Source: JAHECE01 sp963780675
GTDB taxonomy: Bacteria > Actinomycetota > Actinomycetes > Actinomycetales > JAHECE01
Direction of reading: 5' to 3'
Length of the DNA: 64,000 nucleotides
NCBI GenBank assembly: GCA_963780675.1
Contig: CAWACR010000003.1
Span: forward strand, 806,001-870,000
The notes below the pieces were generated by a model. The model saw only the letters and a list, made by a program, of their open reading frames with translations. It ran no database searches and was not told the DNA's origin. The translations under genes were made by a program, and so were the position numbers. This document shows, piece by piece, positions 16,076 to 27,499 of this stretch (position 1 is its first letter; each line of letters begins with the position of its first letter).

Positions 16076-17188
16076 ATGGATTCCACCGTGATCCGGGTCC
16101 GTGAGGCCCGCGAGCTTCTCGCGTACGTCCCCTTCCGCCTCGGCTTCCGACCGCGTGAGTCGTTGGTGGCCATGTCGATGCGAGGACGTCAGGTCGGACT
16201 CGTGATCCGCGTGGACATCACCGACCTCGCGCACCCCTCCCACGGGAGGGCCGTGGCCCGGGGACTGGCCGCCCACCTCCGGGACGACGGCGCCAGAAGG
16301 GTGATCCTCGTGCTGTACACCGAGGTGGACAGAGGGGCAGTCAGGGACGGTCGCTCCGCGGGCGCGCTCGCAGTGGACCGGCTCTGCGCCGCGATCCCGG
16401 GGTCGGTGCCGACCGAGACCTGGGTCGTGTCCGAGACCGGGTACGCGGCGCTCGGCTGCACCGACGAGGGCTGCTGCCCGCCGGGCGGGAGGCCGCTGGT
16501 CGACCTCGAGTCGACACAGGTGAGTGCCCACATGGTGCTCTCCGGCGCCACGGTGGTGCCCGAGCGCGGCGACCTCGGGGTCCGGGCACGGGCGTCGGAG
16601 CGGGACCGCCGCCGGGCGGCAACAGCGGCCGCCGCCGAACGCCGCCGCCGCGAGGACGTGGGCGGCTCGCGGCCGGCGCTCGCAGCCTGGGCCGACCGGG
16701 CGATCCGGACCTGGGCGGACCTCTGGGCGGAGGCAGGAGCCGGTCGAGCCCTGGCCCCGGCCGCCCTGGGTCGGGTTCTGGTGGCGCTCGAGGACGTCCA
16801 CGTCCGCGATGCCCTGATCATGTCGTTGGCGCCGGACGGATCCGCGGACGAGTCCGCCCGCCGGTCGAGCGAGGCCGCCCGGGAGGCATTCGGACCGGAC
16901 GGGGACCCGCCCGACCCTGAGGTTGTGGCGCAGGCGCGGGTCATCCTCGAAGCCGTCGTGCACCACGCCCCGGTGGGTCGGGGAGCGCCCGCCCTGGCGG
17001 TCCTCGCCTGGCTCGCCTGGTGGAGCGGGGACGGTGCCCGCGCGAGCGTCCTGGTCGAGCAGTGCCTCGCCGTCGACCCCGGCCATCGGCTCGGCGGGCT
17101 CCTGGGACAGATGCTGGAGCGGGCGATCCCGCCCGCATGGGTCCGCCGAGAGGCCGGCCCGGGGAGGGCGCGAGCGGTCGCCGGCTGA
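16076..17188 (+). CDS. DUF4192 family protein
   Basis: A 370-residue member of a conserved actinobacterial family of unknown function. The N-terminus from ATG 16076 (MDSTVIRVREARELLAYVPFRLGFRPRESLVAMS) is the typical DUF4192 opening. The C-terminal third holds helical repeat-like stretches (APALAVLAWLAWWSGDGARASVLVEQCLAVDPGHRLGGLL) that resemble a TPR pair. No signal peptide or catalytic motif is visible. It is divergent from the polyprenyl synthase gene and precedes the glycine cleavage genes but is separated from them by a hairpin. Confidence 0.85.
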   Translation: MDSTVIRVREARELLAYVPFRLGFRPRESLVAMSMRGRQVGLVIRVDITDLAHPSHGRAVARGLAAHLRDDGARRVILVLYTEVDRGAVRDGRSAGALAVDRLCAAIPGSVPTETWVVSETGYAALGCTDEGCCPPGGRPLVDLESTQVSAHMVLSGATVVPERGDLGVRARASERDRRRAATAAAAERRRREDVGGSRPALAAWADRAIRTWADLWAEAGAGRALAPAALGRVLVALEDVHVRDALIMSLAPDGSADESARRSSEAAREAFGPDGDPPDPEVVAQARVILEAVVHHAPVGRGAPALAVLAWLAWWSGDGARASVLVEQCLAVDPGHRLGGLLGQMLERAIPPAWVRREAGPGRARAVAG

Positions 17189-17197
17189 ACCGGCGAC
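17177..17197 (+). terminator. Hairpin spanning the DUF4192 stop codon
   Basis: GTCGCCGG (17177-17184) pairs perfectly with CCGGCGAC (17190-17197), and the 5-nt loop contains the TGA stop. This short GC hairpin could end the transcript before gcvT. A TAAGGT at 17220-17225 could be the -10 box of the next operon. Confidence 0.5.
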
Positions 17198-17310
17198 ACT
17201 CCGGGCCGGACCCCGGTGATAAGGTGCCTCCCCGACCGACGCGCCTCGCGGCCGTCGACCCTTGAGGGTCGAACGCCCCCGCTCCCGCGCTCGACTCCGG
17301 ACGGAGCGCC

Positions 17311-18435
17311 ATGACACCGACCGCCGCGGCCGATCTCCGGGACGACGACCCCCTCGAGTCGCCACTCCTTCCCGAGCACGTCGCCAGCGGCGCCGTCCTG
17401 ACCAGCTTCGCGGGCTGGACCATGCCGCTGCGCTACGGCAGCGACCTTGCCGAGCACCGCGCGGTCCGGACCACGGCCGGGCTCTTCGACCTCTCGCACA
17501 TGGCACAGCTCGAGGTGACGGGCCCGGCGTCCGCCGACACGCTGGACAGGGCCTTCGTGAGCGTGGTGTCGTCGCTCGCGCCCGGGCGGGCGCGGTACAC
17601 GGTGATGACGGACGCGAACGGCGGGGTGCTCGATGACGTGATCGTCTACCGGCTCGCCCCGACGGACTTCCTCGTGATCGCCAACGCCGCGAACCGGCTC
17701 GTGGTCCGGGACGAGCTGACCGCACGCGGCGCCGGGAGCCGTACCGCGGTCGTCGACCGCACCCCGCACCGCGCACTGATCGCGATCCAGGGCCCCGTCT
17801 CACAGGCTGTCCTCTCGACCCTCACCACGGCCGACCTCGGGGCACTCCGCTACTACGGCGTCGTGGGCGCCGACGTCGCCGGGGTGCCGGCGGTCGTCGC
17901 CCGCACGGGCTACACCGGTGAGGACGGCTTCGAGCTGGGCGTGCCGGCGTGGGCGGCGACGACCGTCTGGCGCGCGCTGCTCCGTGCCGGTGAGGCGTCC
18001 GGGGTGGTCGCGTGCGGTCTCGCGTGCCGGGACACGCTGCGGCTCGAGGCCGGCATGCCGCTCTACGGTCACGAGCTCACGGCGCAGATGACGCCGTTCG
18101 AGGCGAGCCTCGGTCGACTGGTCGACCTCGACCACCCGTTCGTCGGCCGCGCCGCCCTGGCCCAACGGGCGGGCGAGCCCGGCCACCGGGTGCTCGTCGG
18201 TCTCCGGGGCGACGGCCGTCGGGCGGCGCGGGCCGGGAGCGCCGTCCTCGTCGGCGGCGCGGAGGTCGGGCGCGTGACGTCGGGTGCGCTGTCGCCCACC
18301 CTCGGCTATCCCGTTGCGCTCGCCGTCGTCGACCAGGCGGTTGCGGGCGTCGGCACGCAGGTCGACGTCGACGTCCGCGGCGTGCCACAGGCGATGCAGG
18401 TCGTCTCGCTCCCCTTCTACCGGCGCCCACGCTGA
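17311..18435 (+). CDS. gcvT: Glycine cleavage system T protein (aminomethyltransferase)
   Basis: Moves the aminomethyl carbon from lipoylated GcvH to tetrahydrofolate, releasing ammonia. The 374-residue protein shows GWTMPLRYGSDLAEHRAVR, GLFDLSHMAQLEVTGPAS, VIYRLAPTDFLVIANAAN with the folate-contacting region, RTGYTGEDGFELGVPA, GLACRDTLRLEAGMPLYGHEL and the C-terminal barrel GRVTSGALSPTLGYPVALAVV. It is first of three gcv genes; gcvH starts 73 bp after its stop. No glycine riboswitch is visible in the 120-bp leader. The lipoamide dehydrogenase gene is not in the window. Confidence 0.96.
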   Translation: MTPTAAADLRDDDPLESPLLPEHVASGAVLTSFAGWTMPLRYGSDLAEHRAVRTTAGLFDLSHMAQLEVTGPASADTLDRAFVSVVSSLAPGRARYTVMTDANGGVLDDVIVYRLAPTDFLVIANAANRLVVRDELTARGAGSRTAVVDRTPHRALIAIQGPVSQAVLSTLTTADLGALRYYGVVGADVAGVPAVVARTGYTGEDGFELGVPAWAATTVWRALLRAGEASGVVACGLACRDTLRLEAGMPLYGHELTAQMTPFEASLGRLVDLDHPFVGRAALAQRAGEPGHRVLVGLRGDGRRAARAGSAVLVGGAEVGRVTSGALSPTLGYPVALAVVDQAVAGVGTQVDVDVRGVPQAMQVVSLPFYRRPR

Positions 18436-18508
18436 TCAACCGCCCGCCGCGTCGCTGCTGACCGCGGCACCCGCCCTCAGCCCGACCACACCGACCCGAG
18501 GAGCCACC

Positions 18509-18888
18509 ATGCCAGTCCCCACCGACCGCCGCTACACGGCTGAGCACGAGTGGGTTGTGCTCGACGACGACGTGGCTCGTGTCGGCATCACGGAGTACGC
18601 GGCGAACGCGCTCGGCGACGTGGTCTACGTGCAGCTCCCCGCAGTGGGGGCGAGGCTCACCGCGGGAACGCCGTGCGGAGAGATCGAGTCGACGAAGTCG
18701 GTCAGCGAGCTGTTCGCGCCCGCCGACGGCGTCGTCACGGCTGTCAACGAGGACGTGGTTGCCGACCCGGAGGTGGTGAACGTCGACCCCTTCGGAACCG
18801 GATGGCTCTTCACCATGCGCGTCGAGGACGTCCCCGAGCTCCTCGACGCCGTCGCGTACGGTCGGCTCACCGGCGAACCCGGTCCTCG

Positions 18889-18892
<4 letters not shown>
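18509..18892 (+). CDS. gcvH: Glycine cleavage system H protein
   Basis: Lipoyl carrier that shuttles the aminomethyl group between GcvP and GcvT. In 127 residues the lipoylated lysine lies in IESTKSVSELFAPADG (residues 58-73), flanked by the usual GDVVYVQLPAVGARL strand and DPFGTGWLFTMRVED. The ATG at 18509 follows GAGGAGCC. Its stop overlaps the gcvP start (ATGA at 18889-18892), so translation is coupled. Confidence 0.96.
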
Positions 18893-21906
<3,014 letters not shown>

Positions 21907-21955
21907 CTCCCGAGGCGAACGCCCAGCCCCACCCGGGTCCCTGCGCCCCCGGCGC

Positions 21956-21961
21956 TATAAT
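21956..21961 (+). promoter_or_regulatory. Consensus -10 box upstream of sigA
   Basis: A perfect TATAAT, rare in this GC-rich sequence, lies 55 bp before the sigA GTG. No convincing -35 hexamer is seen 16-18 bp upstream (GC-rich). It predicts a roughly 50-nt leader for sigA. Confidence 0.65.
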
Positions 21962-22016
21962 TGTCTGCGCTGCGACTTCCACAGCGCCGGCCCCGCTCCC
22001 CGCCGAAAGGTCCTCT

Positions 22017-23633
22017 GTGTCGTCAGCGGTCTCCAACCCCCCTGCCCTGCCGCGTGAGTTCGAGCACGCAGCCCTCCAGGACCTGGTCCGGCTGGGCCGC
22101 ACCCGCGGCGAGGTCACCTCGGACCAGCTCCGAGAGGCGTGCGAGACCGCAGAGGTCGCACCGAGGCGCCTGAAGATGGTGCTCCGAGCCCTCGAGGACC
22201 TCCAGATCTCCGTGGCGCAGCCGCCCGCGCCCGCGCCGGCCACAGCCCCGGCCGCCGCGACGGCGACGGCGGATGCCCCGGCGAAGCCGGCACGGGCCCG
22301 CCGCGCGCCCGCCAGGCCCGCCGCGACGGCCGGGGAGCCGGCCGCCGCCCCCGTTCGACGCACCCGGGCGTCCGCCGCCAAGGCCCCGGCCGCCGCCAAG
22401 GCTGCGGAGGCCACGGAGGCGATCCCGGCCGCTGGTGGCCTCCACGTCGAGGCCGGGGACGTGCCGGACCCCGAGCTGCTTGTCGAGGTCGAGGTCGCGG
22501 ACATCCCCGAGATCGACGCGGACCTCGCCGAGGAGACCCCCGCGCTCGGCGTTGTCGCGATCCCGGAGGCGCCCGACGAGGACGAGCACGACGAGGAGAC
22601 CGCGACCACCACGGCGAAGCCGGCCGCGGAGGCAACGGACGACTCGGCGGACGACAACAAGGGATTCGTCTACTCGGACGCTGACGACGACGACGCCCCC
22701 GCTCAGCAGGTCGTGACCGCGGGCGCCACGGCGGATCCGGTCAAGGACTACCTCAAGCAGATCGGCAAGGTCGCCCTCCTCAACGCCGAGCAAGAGGTCG
22801 AGCTCGCGAAGCGGATCGAGGCCGGCCTGTTCGCCGAGGAGAAGCTGAACGCCGGCATCGCCCTGGAGCCCAAGCTCCGGCGGGAGCTCGAGTGGATCGC
22901 TGCGGACGGACGGCGCGCGAAGAACCACCTGTTGGAGGCCAACCTGCGCCTGGTGGTCTCGCTCGCCAAGCGCTACACGGGTCGGGGGATGTTGTTCCTC
23001 GACCTCATCCAGGAGGGCAACCTCGGCCTCATCCGCGCGGTCGAGAAGTTCGACTACACCAAGGGGTACAAGTTCTCCACCTATGCGACGTGGTGGATCC
23101 GTCAGGCGATCACCCGGGCGATGGCCGACCAGGCCCGCACCATCCGCATCCCCGTGCACATGGTCGAGGTCATCAACAAGCTCGCGCGCGTTCAGCGGCA
23201 GATGCTCCAGGACCTCGGGCGCGAGCCCACCCCGGAGGAGCTCGCCAAGGAGCTCGACATGACGCCGGAGAAGGTCGTCGAGGTCCAGAAGTACGGGCGC
23301 GAGCCGATCTCCCTGCACACCCCGCTCGGTGAGGACGGCGACAGCGAGTTCGGTGACCTGATCGAGGACTCCGAGGCCGTGGTGCCCGCCGACGCAGTGA
23401 GCTTCACGCTCCTGCAAGAGCAGTTGCACGCGGTGCTGGACACGTTGTCGGAGCGCGAGGCCGGCGTCGTCTCGATGCGGTTCGGGCTCACCGACGGCCA
23501 GCCGAAGACGCTCGACGAGATCGGCAAGGTCTACGGCGTCACCCGTGAGCGGATCCGCCAGATCGAGTCCAAGACGATGTCGAAGCTGCGGCACCCGAGC
23601 CGGTCGCAGGTGCTGCGCGACTACCTGGACTGA
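22017..23633 (+). CDS. sigA: Principal RNA polymerase sigma factor (RpoD/SigA/HrdB)
   Basis: Group 1 sigma factor that directs RNA polymerase to housekeeping promoters. The 538-residue protein has an N-terminal helical part (region 1.1-like), an Ala/Pro- and then Asp/Glu-rich linker of about 160 residues, region 1.2 (DPVKDYLKQIGKVALLNAEQEVELAKRIEAG), region 2 (RLVVSLAKRYTGRGM, FLDLIQEGNLGLIRAVEKFDY, KFSTYATWWIRQAI), region 3 (PVHMVEVINKLARVQRQM) and region 4 with its helix-turn-helix (LDEIGKVYGVTRERIRQIE). It ends SQVLRDYLD. The last 20 bp of the gene are repeated exactly 5.8 kb downstream, marking it as an integration target. Confidence 0.96.
   Translation: MSSAVSNPPALPREFEHAALQDLVRLGRTRGEVTSDQLREACETAEVAPRRLKMVLRALEDLQISVAQPPAPAPATAPAAATATADAPAKPARARRAPARPAATAGEPAAAPVRRTRASAAKAPAAAKAAEATEAIPAAGGLHVEAGDVPDPELLVEVEVADIPEIDADLAEETPALGVVAIPEAPDEDEHDEETATTTAKPAAEATDDSADDNKGFVYSDADDDDAPAQQVVTAGATADPVKDYLKQIGKVALLNAEQEVELAKRIEAGLFAEEKLNAGIALEPKLRRELEWIAADGRRAKNHLLEANLRLVVSLAKRYTGRGMLFLDLIQEGNLGLIRAVEKFDYTKGYKFSTYATWWIRQAITRAMADQARTIRIPVHMVEVINKLARVQRQMLQDLGREPTPEELAKELDMTPEKVVEVQKYGREPISLHTPLGEDGDSEFGDLIEDSEAVVPADAVSFTLLQEQLHAVLDTLSEREAGVVSMRFGLTDGQPKTLDEIGKVYGVTRERIRQIESKTMSKLRHPSRSQVLRDYLD
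23614..23633. repeat. Putative attL: 20-bp repeat at the sigA 3' end
   Basis: TGCGCGACTACCTGGACTGA, the last bases of sigA including the stop, recurs exactly at 29461-29480. Gene 3' ends recreated by the incoming element are typical targets of tyrosine recombinases. Flanking bases on neither side match, so 20 bp is the full repeat. Confidence 0.7.
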
Positions 23634-23661
23634 GCAAACGGCGCAGCCGTTGGTGTCTGCT

Positions 23662-23724
23662 CAGGTCAAGGCCGGTATCTGGGCGCAGGCGCGCCGCAAC
23701 GCGCGGCGCACACCGTTCCTAGTC
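23662..23724. repeat. Copy A of a diverged 63-bp direct repeat
   Basis: These 63 bases align without gaps to 27414-27476 with 46 identities (CAGGTCAA...TATCTGG...CTAGTC). Both copies can be read as protein-like sequence on either strand, so I cannot tell whether this is a coding relic or a DNA site. It lies just inside the left repeat of the element. Confidence 0.5.
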
Positions 23725-23824
23725 ACCGAGGCGTCCGCTGCTCCAGGTAGTACTCGTCCGCCCGCGAGCGATCCGACTCCACGAAACGACGCGCGGCGGC
23801 ACCCGTCCCCCGGAACCGGACCAC
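23723..23824 (-). pseudogene. N-terminal fragment of a MobF (TrwC-type) relaxase
   Basis: A 33-codon reading frame from GTG 23824 encodes FRGTGAAARRFVESDRSRAD followed by EYYLE. This closely matches the start of actinobacterial MobF conjugative relaxases (fold 'AAARRYVEADRSRADDYYL', from memory). After EYYLE it changes to QRTPR and stops, so more than 95% of the gene is gone. If right, the element descends from a conjugative or mobilisable replicon. Confidence 0.5.
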
Positions 23825-24181
23825 ACCGCCCCGCACGCCGCCTCCCCGCTAGCGTGTATCCGCAACTACCGAAGGTAGCTACGTGCTTGCACGTCGGGTC
23901 GGGTGACGGGTCGCAGTTGACGGTTGACGGGGGGACGTGAACCTCGAGCTTGTGCCCGATGACGCCGGCGCGAGTTGCGACTCCGAATTCGGGGACGAGG
24001 CCTCGCAGATGCGCGCTTCGCGCTGATGAGCGTGGACGTCGGCCATCGAACCAGATGATCCGCGCCACCCAGGCGGGTCTCCCTGCGGCAGCATCGGCTG
24101 ATCCCGCAGCACCGGACTCTCCCCTTGGCCATGCGCCATCCTCACCGCCGAGTACACCCGGCCGGCCTGGACACGCGGTTT

Positions 24182-24261
24182 CGCGACAGGCTCCACGACA
24201 TGGAGATCCGCAAGGTCATCTGCACGTCCAACGCAATCGAGTTGGACGAATCGAGGTTGAC
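24182..24261 (+). pseudogene. IS256-family transposase relic
   Basis: A short stretch encodes RLHDMEIRKVICTSNAIEL, which corresponds to the well-known (I/V)RR(V/I)IYTTNAIES block near the C-terminus of IS256 (Mutator) transposases. No other part of the gene is recognisable. It abuts a reverse-strand IS1380-like relic. Confidence 0.45.
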
Positions 24262-24391
24262 GCCCGGGTTTCGACCCGACCGAGCCGAGGACGCTCCGGT
24301 GCTGCTCGGCGAGCTCGTGCAGCCCCGGCCGCTCGGCCAGTCCCAGGACCGGCGCGAGGTCGGCCGCCGACACCAGGGTGGGCTCACCGAA
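24262..24391 (-). pseudogene. IS1380-family transposase relic
   Basis: On the minus strand FGEPTLVSAADLAPVLGLAE then RPGLHELAEQH resembles the N-terminus of actinobacterial IS1380-type transposases (F.dPNLVS.AGLVPvl.LA.r.GL.eL, from memory). It breaks off at the junction with the IS256 relic. Identification rests on this one block. Confidence 0.45.
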
Positions 24392-24544
24392 ATGCGCCCG
24401 CGGACCGCGAAAGACTCGCACTTCAGTGATGCCCGTCTGCGCGGCACGTGGGAATCCTCTACAAGTCCCATCGTCCCAGGTCAGCAACGTAGAGACCCCT
24501 TGGGGTCTCGCCGGGGCTCGCGAAGATTCGGTTTCGGCCGCATC

Positions 24545-25730
24545 GTCGGTGGTGGGCGGGCCGGGACCAAGACGACGGTCACGACGTGGTCGTCGATGAC
24601 CGGTCAAGTCCTCGCCCTTCGTGAGCACCTGCCTCACCCAGCAAGTGACGTGCGTGGTGATGGAGGCGACCAGCGACTACTGGAAACCGTTCTACTACGT
24701 CCTGGAGGACGGCCCGTGGGAGGTGCTGCTGGTCAACGCCCGCGCGGCCCGCAACATGCCCGGACGCAAGACGGACGTCTCGGACGCGGCGTGGTTGGCC
24801 CAGCTCGGCGCACACGGCCTGCTGCGCGCCTCGTTCGTGCCACCGGCCCCGATCCGCGAGCTGCGGGACCTGACCCGCACCCGAACCGCCTTGACCCGGG
24901 AACGCTCCCGGGAGGTCCAACGCCTGGAGAAGCTCCTCGAGGACGCCGGGATCAAGCTCGTCCTCGGTCGCCACCGACATCACCGGGGTCTCGAGTCGAG
25001 CGATGCTCGAGGCCCTGATCGCCGGGCAGCGCGACCCCGCGGTGCTCGCCGACCTGGCCAAGCGGCGCGCTGCGGTCCAAGATCCCTGCCCTGACCGACG
25101 CGCTCGTCGGCCGCTTCGGGCCGACCACCACGCGTTCCTGGCCCGCATGCACCTGGACCTCATCGACCACCTCACCGAGACGATCGACCTGCTGACGGGC
25201 GGATCGAGGAGGCGATGGCCCCGTTTCGCGCCGCCCGGGACCTCCTGACCACGATCCCGGGCGTTTCCACCGGCGTCGCCGACGTCATCATCGCCGAGAC
25301 CGGCGCGGACATGACCCGCTTCCCCTCCCCGGGCCACCTGGCGTCCTGGGCCGGGACCTGTCCCGGGATCAACGAGTCCGCCGGGCGGGTGAAATCCACC
25401 ACGACCCGCCCCGGGAACCGCTACCTCAAGGGCGCGCTCGGCGTCGCGGCGATGGCCGCCACCAGGTCGAAGGACACCTACCTCGCGGCCAGGTACCGGC
25501 GGATCGCAGCCCGCCGCGGACCACTCAAAGCGCTCGTCGCGATCGAACGCACGCGATCCTCATCGCGATCTGGCACATGCTCACCGACAACGCCGCCTAC
25601 GCCGACCCCGGCGCGGACTACTTCACCCGACGCGACCCCGACCGGGCCAAGACACGCGCCATCGACCAGCTCCGCAACCTCGGCTACGACATCACCCTCA
25701 CACCAGCCGAGACCCCGCATGGCCGGGTGA
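24545..25730 (+). pseudogene. IS110-family transposase, truncated and multiply frameshifted
   Basis: Pieces in different frames assemble into an IS110 transposase: TTVTTWSSMTGQVLALREHL, then VTCVVMEATSDYWKPFYYVL, ARNMPGRKTDVSDAAWLAQL, RELRDLTRTRTALTRERSRE, the C-terminal Transposase_20 domain AARDLLTTIPGVSTGVADVI and FPSPGHLASWAGTCPGINES, then TRRDPDRAKTRAIDQLRNLG. At least four frame changes are needed. The first DEDD Asp block (G.DVhK) is missing, so the 5' end is lost. A shift near the end restores an RPRMAG-stop C-terminus at 25730. Confidence 0.85.
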
Positions 25731-25838
25731 CTCCACTTCGCGTCAGCCGGGCATTCGACTGTCACGACCCACCCCAACCACTGGTGAATCGAGATTCCAT
25801 CCACAAGCGGTGGCCAGTGAGGACGACGTATCGTCGTC

Positions 25839-26495
25839 ATGCCAACCCGTCGCTTGGAGGTCGTCGCGATCAACCCCTCACGTGCACGAATCTGCAGATC
25901 GCTGGTGCTCGCGATTTCGATCCTCGCGACTTTGACGTTCGTGGTCGCTGCCCCGACATCCGCCAATGAGGCACCTGGTACACAAACGCTTCTGCAGCGA
26001 GCCAATCCGGTCGGAAAGGATGCCGGCGCCCCACTGGTCGGCATGACGGAGAGCGTGCCAGCCACGGTAGACGCCAACGACCTCCTCAACGACGGCGTCA
26101 CTATCGCCTCGAGCGGGTACTCGGTCACCTGCACCGGGACGGTGGAGTACCCGCACTACTCCGCCGGCGCCGGCGGCGCGATCTCGAAGATTCGCATTAC
26201 CTGCAAGGGTTACGGACTGACTTCGGTCGGCGTGCGCGTGCAGGGGCTGATGCAGTTCGCCGCGTCCTCCTCTTCGACGAACACCAACGTCACCTTCGTC
26301 ACCAGGGCCACCGGCGACCAGACGCAGAGCGTCACCGTGAACGGTGCTGAGAAGACGTCCTACCTGCCCAGGGTCGGGTCCAGCGGTGGCCGCGGCACAG
26401 GGTTTTGGCGGGCCACCGGAACGTGGTACTTCAACGCCCCCGCCGGGCCCTCCACCGTCGGCTCGCAGACTGTGACGATCTTCAGGACCATCTGA
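25839..26495 (+). CDS. Secreted protein of unknown function
   Basis: A 218-residue protein not resembling any family I know. An Arg-containing start and a hydrophobic core (SLVLAISILATLTFVVAA) precede a probable cleavage after PTSA (about residue 42). The mature part is Ser/Thr/Gly-rich with two cysteines (VTCTGTVEYP and ITCKGYG) that could form a disulfide, and a beta-rich pattern ending VTIFRTI. Start may be ATG 25839 or an internal GTG. The frame is intact inside a region where nearly everything else is broken, suggesting recent or selected cargo. The next gene starts 3 nt after its stop. Confidence 0.7.
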   Translation: MPTRRLEVVAINPSRARICRSLVLAISILATLTFVVAAPTSANEAPGTQTLLQRANPVGKDAGAPLVGMTESVPATVDANDLLNDGVTIASSGYSVTCTGTVEYPHYSAGAGGAISKIRITCKGYGLTSVGVRVQGLMQFAASSSSTNTNVTFVTRATGDQTQSVTVNGAEKTSYLPRVGSSGGRGTGFWRATGTWYFNAPAGPSTVGSQTVTIFRTI

Positions 26496-26498
26496 CTC

Positions 26499-26783
26499 AT
26501 GACGACTCTGCGAGCTGAACTGGTCGATCCCCGCTACGTCACCAGTGAAGAGAACAAACCGACGTACCGCGTCGACTTCTGGAAGTACACCCGTCCCGAT
26601 CTCGTGGCGCAAGAACGAGGCCTGGCTACAGAGGAGTGGCGAGTCAGCGGTGCCCGTGACGTGCACGAGGTCATCGCATGGGCCGACGAGCACAGTTTGG
26701 GAAGGCGGTATGTGCTATCCGTTGAGTTCCATGAAGAGCGAGGCGTCGGGCTCGTGCGGTTGTCGGGGAGGTTTCCCGAGTAG
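26499..26783 (+). CDS. Small cytoplasmic protein, function unknown
   Basis: A 94-residue protein starting 3 nt after the secreted-protein stop, so the pair is cotranscribed. Sequence features: YRVDFWKYTRPDLVAQERGL, then EEWRVSGARDVHEVIAWADEH and RRYVLSVEFHEERGVGLVRLSG. It looks like a compact alpha/beta domain with conserved Trp residues. I recall similar short proteins in actinobacterial accessory regions without a known role. An immunity or chaperone role for the secreted partner is possible but only inference. Confidence 0.65.
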   Translation: MTTLRAELVDPRYVTSEENKPTYRVDFWKYTRPDLVAQERGLATEEWRVSGARDVHEVIAWADEHSLGRRYVLSVEFHEERGVGLVRLSGRFPE

Positions 26784-26845
26784 CTCATCATCCTGGTGCC
26801 GCGTGTCGGAAGTGAATCTATGGCTGACGTTCGGGACCATGCGGT

Positions 26846-26941
26846 GTGGCGAATAGACCTGCTCCGGCGTTGATGCTGCGGGATCGTGACCGGGTCGAGC
26901 TCGAGCGTTTGGGTGTGTCAGACAAACGGTGGGCGGCGGCC
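26846..26941 (+). pseudogene. IS630-family transposase N-terminal relic
   Basis: From GTG 26846 the frame reads VANRPAPALMLRDRDRVELE, the characteristic opening of actinobacterial IS630 transposases (A.rPAPALmLRdgDRe.Le, from memory). It stops at 26941 after about 31 codons. The rest of the gene is absent. Confidence 0.55.
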
Positions 26942-27015
26942 TGACGTTCTTACTGGTTGGAGGGGTTGATGCGCCCCTCGAAGGGGGCGTGTCCAATCGT
27001 CTGTGTGAGTGGGTG

Positions 27016-27066
27016 TCCCCTGTCTTTCACGGAACTCCTTCGGATGGGGTCTAGGCACGATCAACA
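27016..27066 (-). pseudogene. IS3-family OrfA start relic
   Basis: The minus strand encodes MLIVPRPHPKEFRER then diverges. The PRP(H/Y)P.EFR.. opening is typical of the helix-turn-helix OrfA of IS3 elements. Only about 12 codons are recognisable, so the call is tentative. Confidence 0.35.
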
Positions 27067-27210
27067 TCCTTCCAGAGGCACCACACGGGCGCCCGGCCGG
27101 CCGTGTTGGAGGGCGACGAGTTCGTAGAGGTCCGGTGTTTGCTTGGGGTCGCCGAGCGGCTTGAGGAGGTCGCGTTCGGCGACTGCATGGACCGCGCTGT
27201 TCACCGCCGC
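27061..27210 (-). pseudogene. Fragment resembling a winged-helix DNA-binding protein
   Basis: The minus-strand peptide AVNSAVHAVAERDLLKPLGD continuing KQTPDLYELVAL has the recognition helix plus wing pattern of a winged-helix domain, ending at a stop at 27061. Upstream in the same frame the sequence is low-complexity and not protein-like. It may be the C-terminus of a lost Fic or regulator gene. No family can be named with confidence. Confidence 0.35.
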
Positions 27211-27413
27211 CCTGCCCCCACCAGCGCCAATTCGGACCTGACCACCCGCCCCGAGACGGGCCCGAGGAAACACCCCACGTGGAAGAACCGGGCAGACCGG
27301 CCAAACGCGCACGCCCATCAGCACAAACGGTCACCAGAACGCGAGTCAGATCGCCCCGGAACGTCCGACGGTGGATCCAGGCTGAGCGGACCTGACTACC
27401 GCGGGCATCTCTG
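27211..27413. other. Non-coding stretch upstream of the integrase relic
   Basis: I see no gene, hairpin or promoter I can support here. Together with the relics at 26846-27210 it forms about 700 bp of scrambled mobile-element debris before the integrase gene. Confidence 0.5.
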
Positions 27414-27476
27414 CAGGTCAAAGTTGATATCTGGTCGCCGGTGCACAGAAGCGAGCGTCGTACGGCGTTACTAGTC
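27414..27476. repeat. Copy B of the diverged 63-bp direct repeat
   Basis: 46 of 63 bases match 23662-23724 without gaps. This copy ends 24 bp before the integrase GTG, so it could be an integrase arm site or promoter region that also existed at the left end. A coding relic is equally possible. Confidence 0.5.
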
Positions 27477-27499
27477 CAGGTATCGGTTGGAGTGCTCTG

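Noticed and set aside
17198..17310. Possible glycine riboswitch before gcvT
   Set aside because: Glycine cleavage operons often have one, but the leader is only about 110 nt and lacks the tandem aptamer core motifs I would expect.
23740..23757. An inverted ACTACCTGGA match to the sigA att core
   Set aside because: It shares 10 bp with the core, but it falls exactly in the codons for EYYLE of the relaxase fragment, so chance is the simpler explanation.
23879..24637. A 252-codon minus-strand frame in the IS region
   Set aside because: It stays open by chance across IS1380- and IS110-derived fragments that read in different frames and strands; only the IS1380-like block is protein-like.
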